Virus record (IMG/VR): IMGVR_UViG_3300025093_000015
Location: 23,711 to 87,710 of that record
DNA from: a virus
DNA length: 64,000 nucleotides
Reading direction: 5' to 3' (one strand)
Part shown: positions 30,338 through 40,088 of the stretch, one piece after another
How the letters are laid out: each line of letters opens with the position of its first letter
Numbering within the stretch: the first letter of the stretch is position 1
Made by a program: the position numbers and the translations under genes
Notes under the pieces: generated by a model
What the model saw: only the letters and a program-made list of their open reading frames with translations
Database searches by the model: none
What the model was told of the DNA's origin: nothing

Positions 30338-31414
30338 ATGGCTAAAAAACAAAACATTAAACCAACAGAACAAGTAATAGAGAATACTACAACACCAGTA
30401 GAACCTATTACTGAAATAACAATGATTGAAAAATATCAAGAAGGTAAAAATCAATCAATTGCAATACGTACTTTTTTTGATGGATCCAATGAAAATATGG
30501 GTCTTGAAAATTATGGTATGTCACTTTTTGAAGGTGTAGTTCATGAAGAAGAATTATCATGTCTTGAAATCAATGGTATTAAAAGATATGTTACAGGCTT
30601 AAATGAATTTGCTCCTGAAATAAAGAAACTACCTCCTCAAAAGAGAGTAGCAAAAATAAATGAAATTAGAAAGGCTGTTGCAGTACTTGAAAGAGATCTT
30701 GCAGCTAATATAATTGATCCAGAAGATCCAGAGTTTTGGAATAAAGTAAAATTACTTAGACATGATAATCATGAATTCTGGGGAAAAATTAGCATTAGAG
30801 TAGGTAATGATCCAATTTATTTAGATCCTTCAACAGATCCTTATGATCTAATAAAATTATATGCAATTGAAGCAGGTGGCTTTTCTATTGTTGCACCAAA
30901 TTTAAAAACAGCAAAAGGAACACCAGGTTGTAAATTTTATTTAGATAAACTAGAAGATACTGTTGGTACAAGAACAGAATTATCTAAATTAAGAAATAGA
31001 GCTTTAGCAGCACTAACAACTATGTTTGATTCAGAAAATAAAAAATTATTTTATGTTGCAAAAGTTTGTGATGCTAATAGTACACAATATAATAATTCAA
31101 CTGCGCATGATGTAATCTATGAAAATATGGATGCATTTATTCATGGTGATGGTCATGATAGAAATCAAAGAAGAGCAGCACAAATGTTCTTAGATACTTC
31201 AAGACTTTCTATGGAAGATTTAAAGTTGAAAGCTATTATTAAAGATGCTAGTGCATATGGTGTTATTACAAATAAAGCAGATGGATGGATTTATTTAGGA
31301 AGTGTTAAGCTTGGTAAATCATCTGATTCATGTGTTGAGTTTTTAAAGAACCCGTTAAATGAAGAACATTTAGCATCTATTCAAAGTCAAGTTGAATATT
31401 ACTGGACAATGTAA
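30338..31414 (+). CDS. Virion-associated hypothetical protein, 358 aa
   Basis: A soluble protein with no recognised motif. The N-terminal 30 residues are low complexity (QVIENTTTPVEPITEITMI); the rest mixes helices and strands and contains ALTTMFDSENKKLFYVAKVCDANSTQYNN and GWIYLGSVKLGKSSDSCVEFL. It lies between the capsid gene and the first ring protein, downstream of the terminator, so it is transcribed by read-through. Similar-size proteins at this place in aquatic crAss-like phages are thought to be structural; role not known. Confidence 0.72.
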   Translation: MAKKQNIKPTEQVIENTTTPVEPITEITMIEKYQEGKNQSIAIRTFFDGSNENMGLENYGMSLFEGVVHEEELSCLEINGIKRYVTGLNEFAPEIKKLPPQKRVAKINEIRKAVAVLERDLAANIIDPEDPEFWNKVKLLRHDNHEFWGKISIRVGNDPIYLDPSTDPYDLIKLYAIEAGGFSIVAPNLKTAKGTPGCKFYLDKLEDTVGTRTELSKLRNRALAALTTMFDSENKKLFYVAKVCDANSTQYNNSTAHDVIYENMDAFIHGDGHDRNQRRAAQMFLDTSRLSMEDLKLKAIIKDASAYGVITNKADGWIYLGSVKLGKSSDSCVEFLKNPLNEEHLASIQSQVEYYWTM

Positions 31415-31416
31415 TT

Positions 31417-32154
31417 ATGAATAATACTACACTACAATTAAAATTTAGACAAAGGCTTAATAAAATAGCTAGTAATGACTATGATAACATAGAGTGCTGG
31501 CAGATTGTTGAGGCATTTAATAAAGCACAAGTTGAATGGTGTAGAAGACAATTACATGGTAATAATATGTATAAAGAAGGAGATGAGATGTCTAAAAGAA
31601 GAATTGATGATCTCCAACCTTTATTAAGAGATATTAGTTTTGCATTTGTTAATCAACCTACATATATACAGTCTACATCTTTTCCTGATGATTATTTTGA
31701 ATACAAAAGAATGACAGTTGAAGCTATCTCAGAATGCTGTCCTGCAGAGAAAATTAAAACTGCTTCTGGTTTAAGATCAAAAGGAAGAGATATGACGGTA
31801 TATCTTTCAGAAGAAGCTAATGTAGATCTTATAATGAGAGATCCTCTTAAAAGACCTGATTTTGAATGGGGAGAAACATATTGTACTATACAAGGTAATA
31901 GGTTAAGAGTATACAAAAGAGATTTTGATATTATTAATCCTACTTTAACATATTATAGACAACCTAGAAATATTCAAATAGAAGGTTGTGTTGATCCATA
32001 TACATTAGTGCAATCACCTGTAGATGTTGAATGTGAATTTAAAGATGATGTTGTTGAATTAATTATTGATGAAGCAGTATCAGTAATTGCAGGTGATATA
32101 AATGATATAAATCAATATGTTAGAGGTTCAGCAAGTGCAGAAAAAAATAATTAA
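31417..32154 (+). CDS. Head-tail adaptor / ring protein 1-like
   Basis: A 245-aa protein. The N-terminal helical part (RLNKIASNDYDNIECWQIVEAFNKAQVEWCRRQL), a beta middle (FPDDYFEYKRMTVEAISECCP) and the C-terminal helix FKDDVVELIIDEAVSVIAGDINDINQY fit the adaptor proteins below the crAss-like portal, the latter being the typical closing helix (ddvvElIiDEAv.iiaGDi...nqy). It would bind the portal and connect it with the tail. Spacing of 2 bases from the preceding gene. Confidence 0.78.
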   Translation: MNNTTLQLKFRQRLNKIASNDYDNIECWQIVEAFNKAQVEWCRRQLHGNNMYKEGDEMSKRRIDDLQPLLRDISFAFVNQPTYIQSTSFPDDYFEYKRMTVEAISECCPAEKIKTASGLRSKGRDMTVYLSEEANVDLIMRDPLKRPDFEWGETYCTIQGNRLRVYKRDFDIINPTLTYYRQPRNIQIEGCVDPYTLVQSPVDVECEFKDDVVELIIDEAVSVIAGDINDINQYVRGSASAEKNN

Positions 32155-32173
32155 TATATGAGGTAAATACATT

Positions 32174-32197
32174 TTTATTTTGTATATTATTAATGTA
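32174..32197 (+). promoter_or_regulatory. Late promoter motif (TATATTAT), copy 3
   Basis: TTTATTTTGTATATTATTAATGTA; core at 32183-32190, 60 bases before the ATG of the 455-aa virion protein. TTAATGTAT after the core is shared with copy 5. Confidence 0.75.
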
Positions 32198-32250
32198 TCA
32201 CTATGATACAACTATATATCAATATTTATTAACTTTTAAAAAAAGAAATT

Positions 32251-33618
32251 ATGGCTTATTTTAATCATGCGTTTTGCAAAGCTTTCTTAGCAAAGACGCA
32301 CAACCAAGATACTACTAAAGCATCTCAGGATTTAACTACTGGGAATGTAGCTCTTCTTGGTGCAGACTACAAAGTTCTTGACGCTGCTGGCGTTGCAGGA
32401 ACAAATGGCGGTATTTATATTGCTACTGGTTCTTTTATGGCTAATGACAAGATTGGAAACAATCCTGGTCATGGTGGATATAAAGAGTCAATTAAATCAA
32501 AAATGATTCTAAAGAAATATATCTCTGATATGTGGATTTCAGAATGTAATGATGAAACTGCAGCTACTGCTGAAATTATTATCAAACCTACTGCAGCAAA
32601 TAAATCTTGCTTCCCATGTGGTTCTGATCCAATTTTTAGAGTAGATATTAAAGGTACTGCAGCATTAAGATTATTGAATCACAATGCTTATGCTTCTTTA
32701 TCTGGATCACTTCCAATGTTACAAGATGGTCAAAAAAATGCAGGTGGTACTGCACTAACACATCCAGCTAATGGTGTAGACATGTGTTGTGTTGAGCAAT
32801 CTACTAGTAAATCAGGTATTGCTCCATCTATTGTTGCTGCTAACTTAAGAGATCAATTTAATAATGATCCAATCTTAAAGAATTTTGGTACAGCTAAATT
32901 AACACAATCTGTGGGTGGTGCTGCTTATGCTGATCCAACTCTTGCGCAAGAAAATGCAATTTATGCAGGTGGTGCAGCTGGTATTAATGGTGATGGTACT
33001 TGGTTAGTAGATACACTATACAAAGTTACTATTACACTTAAAACTAGTTGTGAATTACAAACTCAATTCTCTTCTTGTTCATTTGATACTAGAGATTTCT
33101 ATTTAATGGGAGGTCTTAAAGCATCTATTGATTTACAAGATGAAGTAGGTAATCCATGTGTTGCTTGTCAAGGATATGTTATTGAGTCTGAAACTGAATT
33201 TAAGCAAAGAAGAACTTCAGCTGAAACTGCTGCAAGAGATATTCTTTTAACTGAAGGATACAGACAATCTCCTTACAACCAAGGAAACAAAGACTCTGCA
33301 AGATTTAGAGAAATTGAGCAAATGTCTGGTATTGTTGATGAGGTAGGTAGAGATGCTACTGCTACTCCATGTACAGGTAAATACAGAGTATATCACTTAG
33401 TACACAATGTTCCAAGATTTAACAACCCATCTGGAGTATTTGATAATGATCAGTATGTATACAGATTATATGTTCCATGTACTGGTGCTTCTGCAGCAAC
33501 TACATCATTAGATGCTGACTGGTTAGCATTAGCACAAGATGCAAATGTACAGAAGTTTGATGGTTCAGGACCTGTAACATCTGTAGCAGATCTAGTTAAA
33601 AAAGGTGGTGACATTTAA
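32251..33618 (+). CDS. Abundant virion protein of unknown type, 455 aa
   Basis: A Ala/Gly/Thr-rich, beta-looking protein (MAYFNHAFCKAFLAKTHNQD; ALTHPANGVDMCCVEQSTSK; ETAARDILLTEGYRQSPYNQGNKDSARFREIEQM; GKYRVYHLVHNVPRFNNPSGVF). It forms its own transcription unit: a late promoter motif 60 bases upstream and a strong terminator 30 bases downstream, as for very abundant proteins. Several Cys pairs (CFPCG, CVACQ) are notable. The middle-to-C-terminal pattern resembles tube- or decoration-like structural proteins I have seen in aquatic Bacteroidota phages, but no function can be assigned; major tail or head-surface protein are candidates. Confidence 0.75.
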   Translation: MAYFNHAFCKAFLAKTHNQDTTKASQDLTTGNVALLGADYKVLDAAGVAGTNGGIYIATGSFMANDKIGNNPGHGGYKESIKSKMILKKYISDMWISECNDETAATAEIIIKPTAANKSCFPCGSDPIFRVDIKGTAALRLLNHNAYASLSGSLPMLQDGQKNAGGTALTHPANGVDMCCVEQSTSKSGIAPSIVAANLRDQFNNDPILKNFGTAKLTQSVGGAAYADPTLAQENAIYAGGAAGINGDGTWLVDTLYKVTITLKTSCELQTQFSSCSFDTRDFYLMGGLKASIDLQDEVGNPCVACQGYVIESETEFKQRRTSAETAARDILLTEGYRQSPYNQGNKDSARFREIEQMSGIVDEVGRDATATPCTGKYRVYHLVHNVPRFNNPSGVFDNDQYVYRLYVPCTGASAATTSLDADWLALAQDANVQKFDGSGPVTSVADLVKKGGDI

Positions 33619-33648
33619 TAGTTAACACTATATATACACAATTAAAGG

Positions 33649-33678
33649 AGGGGTGGATTAAATTCTACCCCTTTTTTA
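33649..33678 (+). terminator. Intrinsic terminator after 455-aa virion gene
   Basis: AGGGGTGG pairs with CTACCCCT (one G-U) over a short A/T loop, directly followed by TTTTTT. Confidence 0.88.
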
Positions 33679-33693
33679 TTTCATTTAGTGTAT

Positions 33694-33716
33694 AAAATTT
33701 TGTATATTATTATTGA
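33694..33716 (+). promoter_or_regulatory. Late promoter motif (TATATTAT), copy 4
   Basis: AAAATTTTGTATATTATTATTGA; core 33703-33710, 33 bases before the next ATG. ATTTTGTATATTATTA is shared with copy 3. Confidence 0.75.
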
Positions 33717-33743
33717 GTATTGTATATAATAAATTGAAAACTT

Positions 33744-34322
33744 ATGGCAGCTAAACATATTTTAAGTCTAGATATACCAGCAAGTTCTAATTGTGAAATA
33801 CTTCCTATTGTTGATACAAGTGATTATACAAGCAATTTAGGTGTAAGTTGTCCTGAGCTATCAATAACTGCTCCTGGATATAATAATCCTAAAATTATTG
33901 AGACAGTTGTATCTAAAAATAATGATGGAGAATGGGAAGGTTTTGGAAGATTGAATTTAACAGCGTGTGCATTGGGACTACAAACTTCTAGTTGTTCTTC
34001 TAGTAGAGCAACAATTCCAGATGGTATCTATATTATAAAATATAGTGTTTCTCCTAATGATAAAGTATATGTAGAATATAATCATTTAAGAGTAACAGAG
34101 CTATTATCTACTTACTATAAAAAATTATGTGAGTTAGATGTTAAACCTTGTGAACCAAGTTCAGAGTTTCAAAAAGTTATGGCAGAAATGAAATATATAC
34201 GTACATTAATAGATGCAGCTGTAGCTAAAGTAGAATACTGTCAAAGTCCAAATGAAGGGTTAGAGCTTTATAATTTTGCTAAAACAAAATTAAAGAAGAT
34301 TACCTGTGAGATATGCTGTTAA
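33744..34322 (+). CDS. Conserved crAss-like tail-associated protein
   Basis: A 192-aa protein. An N-terminal beta domain (KHILSLDIPASSNCEILPIVDTSDY, PELSITAPGYNNPK), a middle with IPDGIYIIKYSVSPNDKVYVEYNHLRVTELL, and a C-terminal helical part with four Cys. The motif lPDGiY.IkYSVsPNdkvyVeYnhlRvt is one I recognise from a conserved gene of crAss-like phages situated between head and tail modules. It probably belongs to the tail-spike or baseplate-like appendage. Start of the appendage transcript driven from 33,703. Confidence 0.78.
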   Translation: MAAKHILSLDIPASSNCEILPIVDTSDYTSNLGVSCPELSITAPGYNNPKIIETVVSKNNDGEWEGFGRLNLTACALGLQTSSCSSSRATIPDGIYIIKYSVSPNDKVYVEYNHLRVTELLSTYYKKLCELDVKPCEPSSEFQKVMAEMKYIRTLIDAAVAKVEYCQSPNEGLELYNFAKTKLKKITCEICC

Positions 34323-34340
34323 TATTTTAAAAACTCTGAT

Positions 34341-36395
34341 ATGTCTTGCAATAAAAAGAAAGATGAAGAAATCATAAAAAAGATAAATATTGAGCAAGCT
34401 TTTGCTGACTTAAAATTTAGAAAAATGAGAGAAGATAGATTTGGTTTATCTTCTTGTTGTAATTTAGATAAGTTAGATAAGTTATCTGCTCAAAAAGAAC
34501 TTTGTGATTGGGATGATAATAAAGTTCCTATATATCTAGATAAAAAATATAAAGATAAAGATGATGACTCAACTTATAAGTGGAACTTTGAAAGTACACC
34601 TATACCTGATTGGGTTTTAAAAGCTTGTACACCGTGTACAGAATATAGTAGTGTAGTTACAACTACAACTGCTTCTATGACACTTACACTTACATCAACT
34701 GTTATAAGCTCTTCATCTGATTATATACCTGGTACAACAAAAGTATATGCTTTAGCTAAATATGATGGAACAGCTGCTAGTACATATTTTACTATAGGTT
34801 ATGGAGTTTTACCTGGTTCAGGAAATTTTTCACTAACTATTTATGGTAATACAAATACTGTAGATCCTAAAAATGGAGCAGATAATTCTGAAGTTTTAAA
34901 AATCATTATTGATGTAAATGGTGATGGTTCAGTAATTAAATCTGTAGATTATTCTGCTGTTGGATGGACTAATCAACTATATACAACTAGTGCAACTATA
35001 GAACCATCAGCAGCTGGCACAATAACTACAGAATGTACATATGGTATAGCTACAGATTGTACTTTTTGTGGAGAAGCTAGAAAGAATGATCCAGACATGT
35101 ATTTCTTTTATGATACTACATCACTAGGACGTCAAGAAGTAATAGATACACATAGTGTTGTTGAAACATGGATAACTGGTTTAAGAGATTTAGGTGCGTT
35201 TAATGGTAAAGTATATCACACATCTGTATTAGGTGAAAGATGGTTAGATTGGGCTGTTGTACCTTTTACTGGACAATTTAATAATGCAGGCTATTGTGGC
35301 GGATCTTATTCTCCAGGTGTAGGACAACCAGGTGTTATAGGACCACAAAATCCTACTTGGGGTAACAACCCTCCTACAGGAGGATATGTAGATGCAGTAA
35401 CTCCTCCAACATCTAATACAAATACAATAGAATGGGGTGTACTAGATTATTTTATTAATGTAAAAGAAATAGATTGGTTTAATGGTGGTAATACAACATC
35501 AACTGTTACATATACAGGAACAGGAGCATCAGGAGATAGTGTAACAAGTCCTGGCCCACCACCTATAGCATCAAGTAAAAGAATATTAGTTGTTGTATTT
35601 GCTGATGAAGCTACATCTCCACAACCTTATCCACAACCTTATCATGTAAATGCAAATACAGTTGCACCAACTTGGACTAATGCTACAGGTGGAACAAATG
35701 GAATTCAAGCAGTACCTACACCATGTTGGAGTGCTGATTATAATGAATTTGTAACTCAACATAATAAATTTTTAAATCAAGGATCAGATTATGAAGCAAA
35801 TTATTTTATATATCCTGCATATCCAAAAAGTGTAGCAGATGCTCATAAATCATTTCCTTTACATGTTGTTGGTGCAATTGATTCTGGTATAAATAATACA
35901 GGTATATTAGCAAGTGCTCCAGCTAACGGTATAGTTTCTTTAGCACAAACTACTAGTGGTACTAATCCATATGTTCAATATAATGTTGGTAGATTAGATC
36001 AATATAATTGGGGTTATAATGTATCTCAACCACCTACAGGATTTACACAAGTTGATTTTGAAACTAATCTTGAAGCATTTTGGGACCCAGGTGATGAAGA
36101 ATGCGTAGGTGATGTAGAGTGTTTAGTAATATATGTAAAAGATACTGAGGGTAATCCAATTGAGTGTTATCCAATTTATATAGATAATAAAGAAGTAGGT
36201 GTAACAGATGAGGATGGTTATTTTACACATAGCATACCTAATGCTAGTGTTGATAAAAAACATTCAATAGATCTATGTCATTGTTTTGATACAACAGGTG
36301 GTTGTAGTCAGCAAAGAATAGATATTACTGTAACACCACAAGAAACAAAAATAAAGTGTACAAAGCAGACAATTGATTGTACACCTGAAGAATAA
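34341..36395 (+). CDS. Tail appendage protein with vWA-like region
   Basis: A 684-aa protein. The N-terminal 95 residues (KMREDRFGLSSCCNLDKLDKLSAQKELCDWDD; YKWNFESTPIPDWVLKACTPC) are the conserved crAss-like anchoring part. From about residue 253, MYFFYDTTSLGRQEVIDTHSVVETWITGL (D258) and later SKRILVVVFADEAT (412-425) look like the first and fourth strands of a vWA (Rossmann) fold, though the metal site is not canonical. The C-terminal 95 residues (LVIYVKDTEGNPIECYPIYIDNKEVGVTDEDGYFTHSI) form a carboxypeptidase-regulatory-like beta domain. It probably forms a fibre or appendage; ligand binding by the vWA-like part is inference. Confidence 0.72.
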   Translation: MSCNKKKDEEIIKKINIEQAFADLKFRKMREDRFGLSSCCNLDKLDKLSAQKELCDWDDNKVPIYLDKKYKDKDDDSTYKWNFESTPIPDWVLKACTPCTEYSSVVTTTTASMTLTLTSTVISSSSDYIPGTTKVYALAKYDGTAASTYFTIGYGVLPGSGNFSLTIYGNTNTVDPKNGADNSEVLKIIIDVNGDGSVIKSVDYSAVGWTNQLYTTSATIEPSAAGTITTECTYGIATDCTFCGEARKNDPDMYFFYDTTSLGRQEVIDTHSVVETWITGLRDLGAFNGKVYHTSVLGERWLDWAVVPFTGQFNNAGYCGGSYSPGVGQPGVIGPQNPTWGNNPPTGGYVDAVTPPTSNTNTIEWGVLDYFINVKEIDWFNGGNTTSTVTYTGTGASGDSVTSPGPPPIASSKRILVVVFADEATSPQPYPQPYHVNANTVAPTWTNATGGTNGIQAVPTPCWSADYNEFVTQHNKFLNQGSDYEANYFIYPAYPKSVADAHKSFPLHVVGAIDSGINNTGILASAPANGIVSLAQTTSGTNPYVQYNVGRLDQYNWGYNVSQPPTGFTQVDFETNLEAFWDPGDEECVGDVECLVIYVKDTEGNPIECYPIYIDNKEVGVTDEDGYFTHSIPNASVDKKHSIDLCHCFDTTGGCSQQRIDITVTPQETKIKCTKQTIDCTPEE

Positions 36396-36424
36396 TAATA
36401 ATAAGACAACTTGGTTGTTTATTA

Positions 36425-36450
36425 AAATTTGTGTATATTATAATGTATAC
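36425..36450 (+). promoter_or_regulatory. Late promoter motif (TATATTAT), copy 5
   Basis: AAATTTGTGTATATTATAATGTATAC; core 36434-36441, 44 bases before the ATG of the 1,194-aa gene. A short hairpin (ACAAC/GTTGT) lies just upstream at about 36,404 and may end the preceding transcript. Confidence 0.75.
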
Positions 36451-36485
36451 ATGTAATAATTTACAGCTACAAAAACAATATATTT

Positions 36486-39400
36486 ATGATACCTAATCAA
36501 TCTAGTAATAACAACGGATGTACAGATAACATGTCATCAAACTGTGTTGTATGGCAAGGACCAGATTTAACATGTATTGAAGTATGTAATGGAGATACAG
36601 TTAGTAATGTAGTTGCTAACATGGCAGAAAAGCTTTGTGAAGTAATTGAAAACTCAGGAGGAGCTATAGATATTACTACTGTAAATCAAAAATGTTTAAT
36701 AGCTGATTATGGTACCGCAGCAACAATACAAGAACTTTTTAATAATATTATTGATAAACTGTGTAACTGTTGTGCAACTAGCCAAACGCCAACAGATCCT
36801 TGTTCATGTGTTATAGAAATTCCTGATTGTTTAAGAAAAGCTGCACGTGATTATGCTAATAACGGAACTTCACCAATATCATTTGCATTAAACAATGATC
36901 CTTCAGTAGGACCTGGTAGAGGTTATGCACATTTTTTAGCATTACAGATTTGTGAAAATATTAGTGCAATTTCATTAATGCAATTGCAAGTTAATAACTT
37001 AGAACAAAGAGTAACATTTATAGAAGATAATTGTTGTAGTCCTTCATCAGCACCATCATCAACTACAGATAAAGTAGTTGCATCTAATTCTACAGGAAAT
37101 AATAGTCCTGTAACATTTGCTACAGCAATAGGTGCATTAGATGATAAAGTTGGATCTATAGATAATACAGTTGGTACAGCTCAACAAATAAATACAGCAG
37201 TAGCATATACACCTGCTCTATCACAAAAAGATAGACTTAGTGGTTCAGGTACAATGGCAGCTACAAGAGGTTGGATAACTACACCAAAGAATATGGCGCA
37301 GTCATTCCAAAACTTGTGGATTACAATGAATGACACAAGAAATGCTGTAGAAAATTTAAATGAAACTGTAGCAAAACCTACATGTGCAGATATTACATTT
37401 GATGTTGTTGGTTCAACAAAGAAAACTACTACAGGAGCTGTATCTGCTCTTGTATTTGATTTTCAAGGTACATCTATTCCAAAAGCATTTAGTGAGTGTA
37501 ATTCAAGAGGAACAAAATTAACTATTACAGATTCTTCTTTAAATACTGTAGTTAAATATGTTGATGTTGGATATTATCAAAATAATCCACCTTATTATCT
37601 TGCTACTTCAGAAATGGGTAATCTTGATTTAGGTAGTAATTATTCTGTTAGAATAGATTTTTGTGCAAGTGATGGTAATACAACATGTCAAGAAATACAA
37701 AATATAACTATAGAAAATGAATTAGGATGTCCTACTTTAACAATAGGAACAGTAACAGCAGATTCTATTCCTTTTACAGTTTCTAATATAACCCTTCCGG
37801 TAAATAAAGGACATATTGTAAATGTTGAGTTGCTTAACAAAGCAGGTTCTTTACAGGATTCAAGATCATTTACGTATCAAGGAAGAGATATTACAGGTAC
37901 ATTTACTAACTTAGTACCTAATACACAATACCAAGTTAAAAATACTTTAACACAAGATGGTAAAGTTGGTACAACAGATTGTCCAGTACAATTAGTTTCA
38001 ACTTCAACTCCTGTATGTTCTACAGTTTTATATACACCAACTAGTTCAGAATGGAGAACTAGTAGAAGTGATTTAGTCACAGGTGGAAATGTTGTAGAAT
38101 TAGCAAGTTATAATAGTGGTGTCTCACAAACAAAATGGGAAGTAGGTTTTGATTCAAGCTATAATCCTATTGTTGTTATGGCATCAGCAACAGGTATAAC
38201 AGGATGGAATCATTCTGGTAAATTTATTAATGATGAGTTAACTACAGAACCATTACAAATTACTGGATTAACAGGTTCTCCAGTATCTCCTGCAGGTATT
38301 ACAAGATCTAATTTAGAAAGTGGGTGGAAGTATATGGGAACAATTACTGATCCAAACAGTCAACTTTATTATGTATATGCTGCAGTAGACACTAATAATA
38401 AATCAATTAAACAAGTTGTTTTTGCTTGTAATTGTAGTGGTATATATTTAGATACTACTCAACCTGTATACTATTCAAGAACAAGTGCAACAACAGATAT
38501 TACACTTAATGTAGTTGGATATACTGCAGGTTCAGAAGAGCACACTTGGGCTATTACTACACAACCTGCACATGGTACATTAGCTTATAAAGCTGGTTCA
38601 CCTACAAACAGTAGTGCAACTTATGTGTACACACAAAATGGTGATTTTATGACATCTGATAGTTTTGTTATTACATTATCAAATGCATGTGGTACAACAA
38701 TAGGTACTAAGTATGTACAAATATTACCTTCACAAAGAATTAAATATACCTCAACTGATGTAATTGTATTTTTTGATACTAATGCTATGACTACTGCAAA
38801 TGCAGCAGATATTAAAAAATCATTTAATGCAATTAGAAGTGGATTTAGTGGTGCTACAAAACCTAATTTCTATTATGTAGCAGTTAATGGAACAGAATCT
38901 GGTGATTATTTAAAACATGTTAAAGGTTGTGTAGAACATGTAGGTGCTTTTAATAGTGCAGGATCATATGGAGCAGCTTTAAGTTATCCAACATCTGGAA
39001 CATGGTACACTGATATAATGTCTAATGGTGCAACGTTACCAAGTTATTGGACAACGACAGGTGCAGAATTTCCACCAGATGTACATATAATATCTTTTGT
39101 TGGTCAAGTAAATGCAAATGGAACTTATGGTAAAGCAAGTTTACCTGGAACTCCAGCATGGGCAACACCGTTGGAACCTACTACAAATAGTGGATCTGGT
39201 ACAGCACAATATCAAGAAGATTATGATGCTATAGTAGATATAACATCATCAGCAGCACCAACAAGTGCATGGGGTATTGCATGTCAAGCACAAACAAGTT
39301 TCCCTTGGGTTTCAGGATCTATACCATTTACTGTAAGTCAAGTTGTTGTTACATTATTAAATGATATAGCTGGTGCAACAGCGTCTGTAGCTTTACAAGC

Positions 39401-40070
39401 ATTTGCAGCACTTCAAGGAGAAAATCTTCTTTCTACACAAGAATATTATGGTGCAGCATTAGGTTTAGAAAGATATAGAAATCATGGAGCAATAGGAACA
39501 GGTTTAGATTTAACAGCATATTTACTTTCAGGTGTAGCATCTGTAAATATTCCATATAGTGTAACAACTAATGGTGCTGCTAATACAATGGTAGGTTTAA
39601 AAGATGTTTCACCTTCAAATTATTTTAATGCTGTTCATGCTTATATTGAAAATGGAACTGATTTAGATCTTTCAACTAATCCTATGATAACAACATATTT
39701 TAGAGGTATGTTTGGATTACTAACATCAGGATCAACAGGAGAGCCAAGTTCTGCAGGTGGTCAACGTATGGGAAGCACAGCTACTTATGCAGTACAAATT
39801 AGTGGTAGTACTGATGCAGATAAAATATTAAGTGCTTGTACACAAGCTAAGACTGCTAGTAATTGTATAAATATATATAACTCAACAGGTACACAATTTG
39901 ATACAACTGTAAGAGCATATACAACTTTATCAGGATTAGTAAATGAGCAATCAGAATATGAATTAGAAAATGGAAAATTTTATGCATTGTGCCCAGGTGG
40001 AACAGGTGTAAATGTTGCTAGATATAGCACAACTTCACCACATTGGAATACGGTAAGCACGTGCCCTTAA
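36486..40070 (+). CDS. Large tail fibre-like protein with Fn3 and vWA-like domains
   Basis: A 1,194-aa protein. N-terminal anchor: CVVWQGPDLTCIEVCNGDTVSNVVANMAEKLCEV, a pattern I know from crAss-like fibre N-termini. Then a Cys-rich segment, a helical stalk, and fibronectin-III-like beta repeats at about 415-505 (CPTLTIGTVTADSIPFTV; TFTNLVPNTQYQVKNTL). A cadherin-like repeat follows around 660-740. From residue 757, DVIVFFDTNAMTTANAADIK (D764) and DVHIISFVGQ (about 865) again suggest a vWA-like fold. Probably a receptor-contacting appendage. Thr/Ser/Asn content is high throughout, as usual for fibres. Confidence 0.72.
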   Translation: MIPNQSSNNNGCTDNMSSNCVVWQGPDLTCIEVCNGDTVSNVVANMAEKLCEVIENSGGAIDITTVNQKCLIADYGTAATIQELFNNIIDKLCNCCATSQTPTDPCSCVIEIPDCLRKAARDYANNGTSPISFALNNDPSVGPGRGYAHFLALQICENISAISLMQLQVNNLEQRVTFIEDNCCSPSSAPSSTTDKVVASNSTGNNSPVTFATAIGALDDKVGSIDNTVGTAQQINTAVAYTPALSQKDRLSGSGTMAATRGWITTPKNMAQSFQNLWITMNDTRNAVENLNETVAKPTCADITFDVVGSTKKTTTGAVSALVFDFQGTSIPKAFSECNSRGTKLTITDSSLNTVVKYVDVGYYQNNPPYYLATSEMGNLDLGSNYSVRIDFCASDGNTTCQEIQNITIENELGCPTLTIGTVTADSIPFTVSNITLPVNKGHIVNVELLNKAGSLQDSRSFTYQGRDITGTFTNLVPNTQYQVKNTLTQDGKVGTTDCPVQLVSTSTPVCSTVLYTPTSSEWRTSRSDLVTGGNVVELASYNSGVSQTKWEVGFDSSYNPIVVMASATGITGWNHSGKFINDELTTEPLQITGLTGSPVSPAGITRSNLESGWKYMGTITDPNSQLYYVYAAVDTNNKSIKQVVFACNCSGIYLDTTQPVYYSRTSATTDITLNVVGYTAGSEEHTWAITTQPAHGTLAYKAGSPTNSSATYVYTQNGDFMTSDSFVITLSNACGTTIGTKYVQILPSQRIKYTSTDVIVFFDTNAMTTANAADIKKSFNAIRSGFSGATKPNFYYVAVNGTESGDYLKHVKGCVEHVGAFNSAGSYGAALSYPTSGTWYTDIMSNGATLPSYWTTTGAEFPPDVHIISFVGQVNANGTYGKASLPGTPAWATPLEPTTNSGSGTAQYQEDYDAIVDITSSAAPTSAWGIACQAQTSFPWVSGSIPFTVSQVVVTLLNDIAGATASVALQAFAALQGENLLSTQEYYGAALGLERYRNHGAIGTGLDLTAYLLSGVASVNIPYSVTTNGAANTMVGLKDVSPSNYFNAVHAYIENGTDLDLSTNPMITTYFRGMFGLLTSGSTGEPSSAGGQRMGSTATYAVQISGSTDADKILSACTQAKTASNCINIYNSTGTQFDTTVRAYTTLSGLVNEQSEYELENGKFYALCPGGTGVNVARYSTTSPHWNTVSTCP

Positions 40071-40088
40071 TAATTAAAAAAATAAATT

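Noticed and set aside
36400-36420. Terminator at the ACAAC/GTTGT hairpin after the 684-aa gene
   Set aside because: Stem is only five pairs with a three-base loop and the following T content is low; mentioned only with promoter copy 5.
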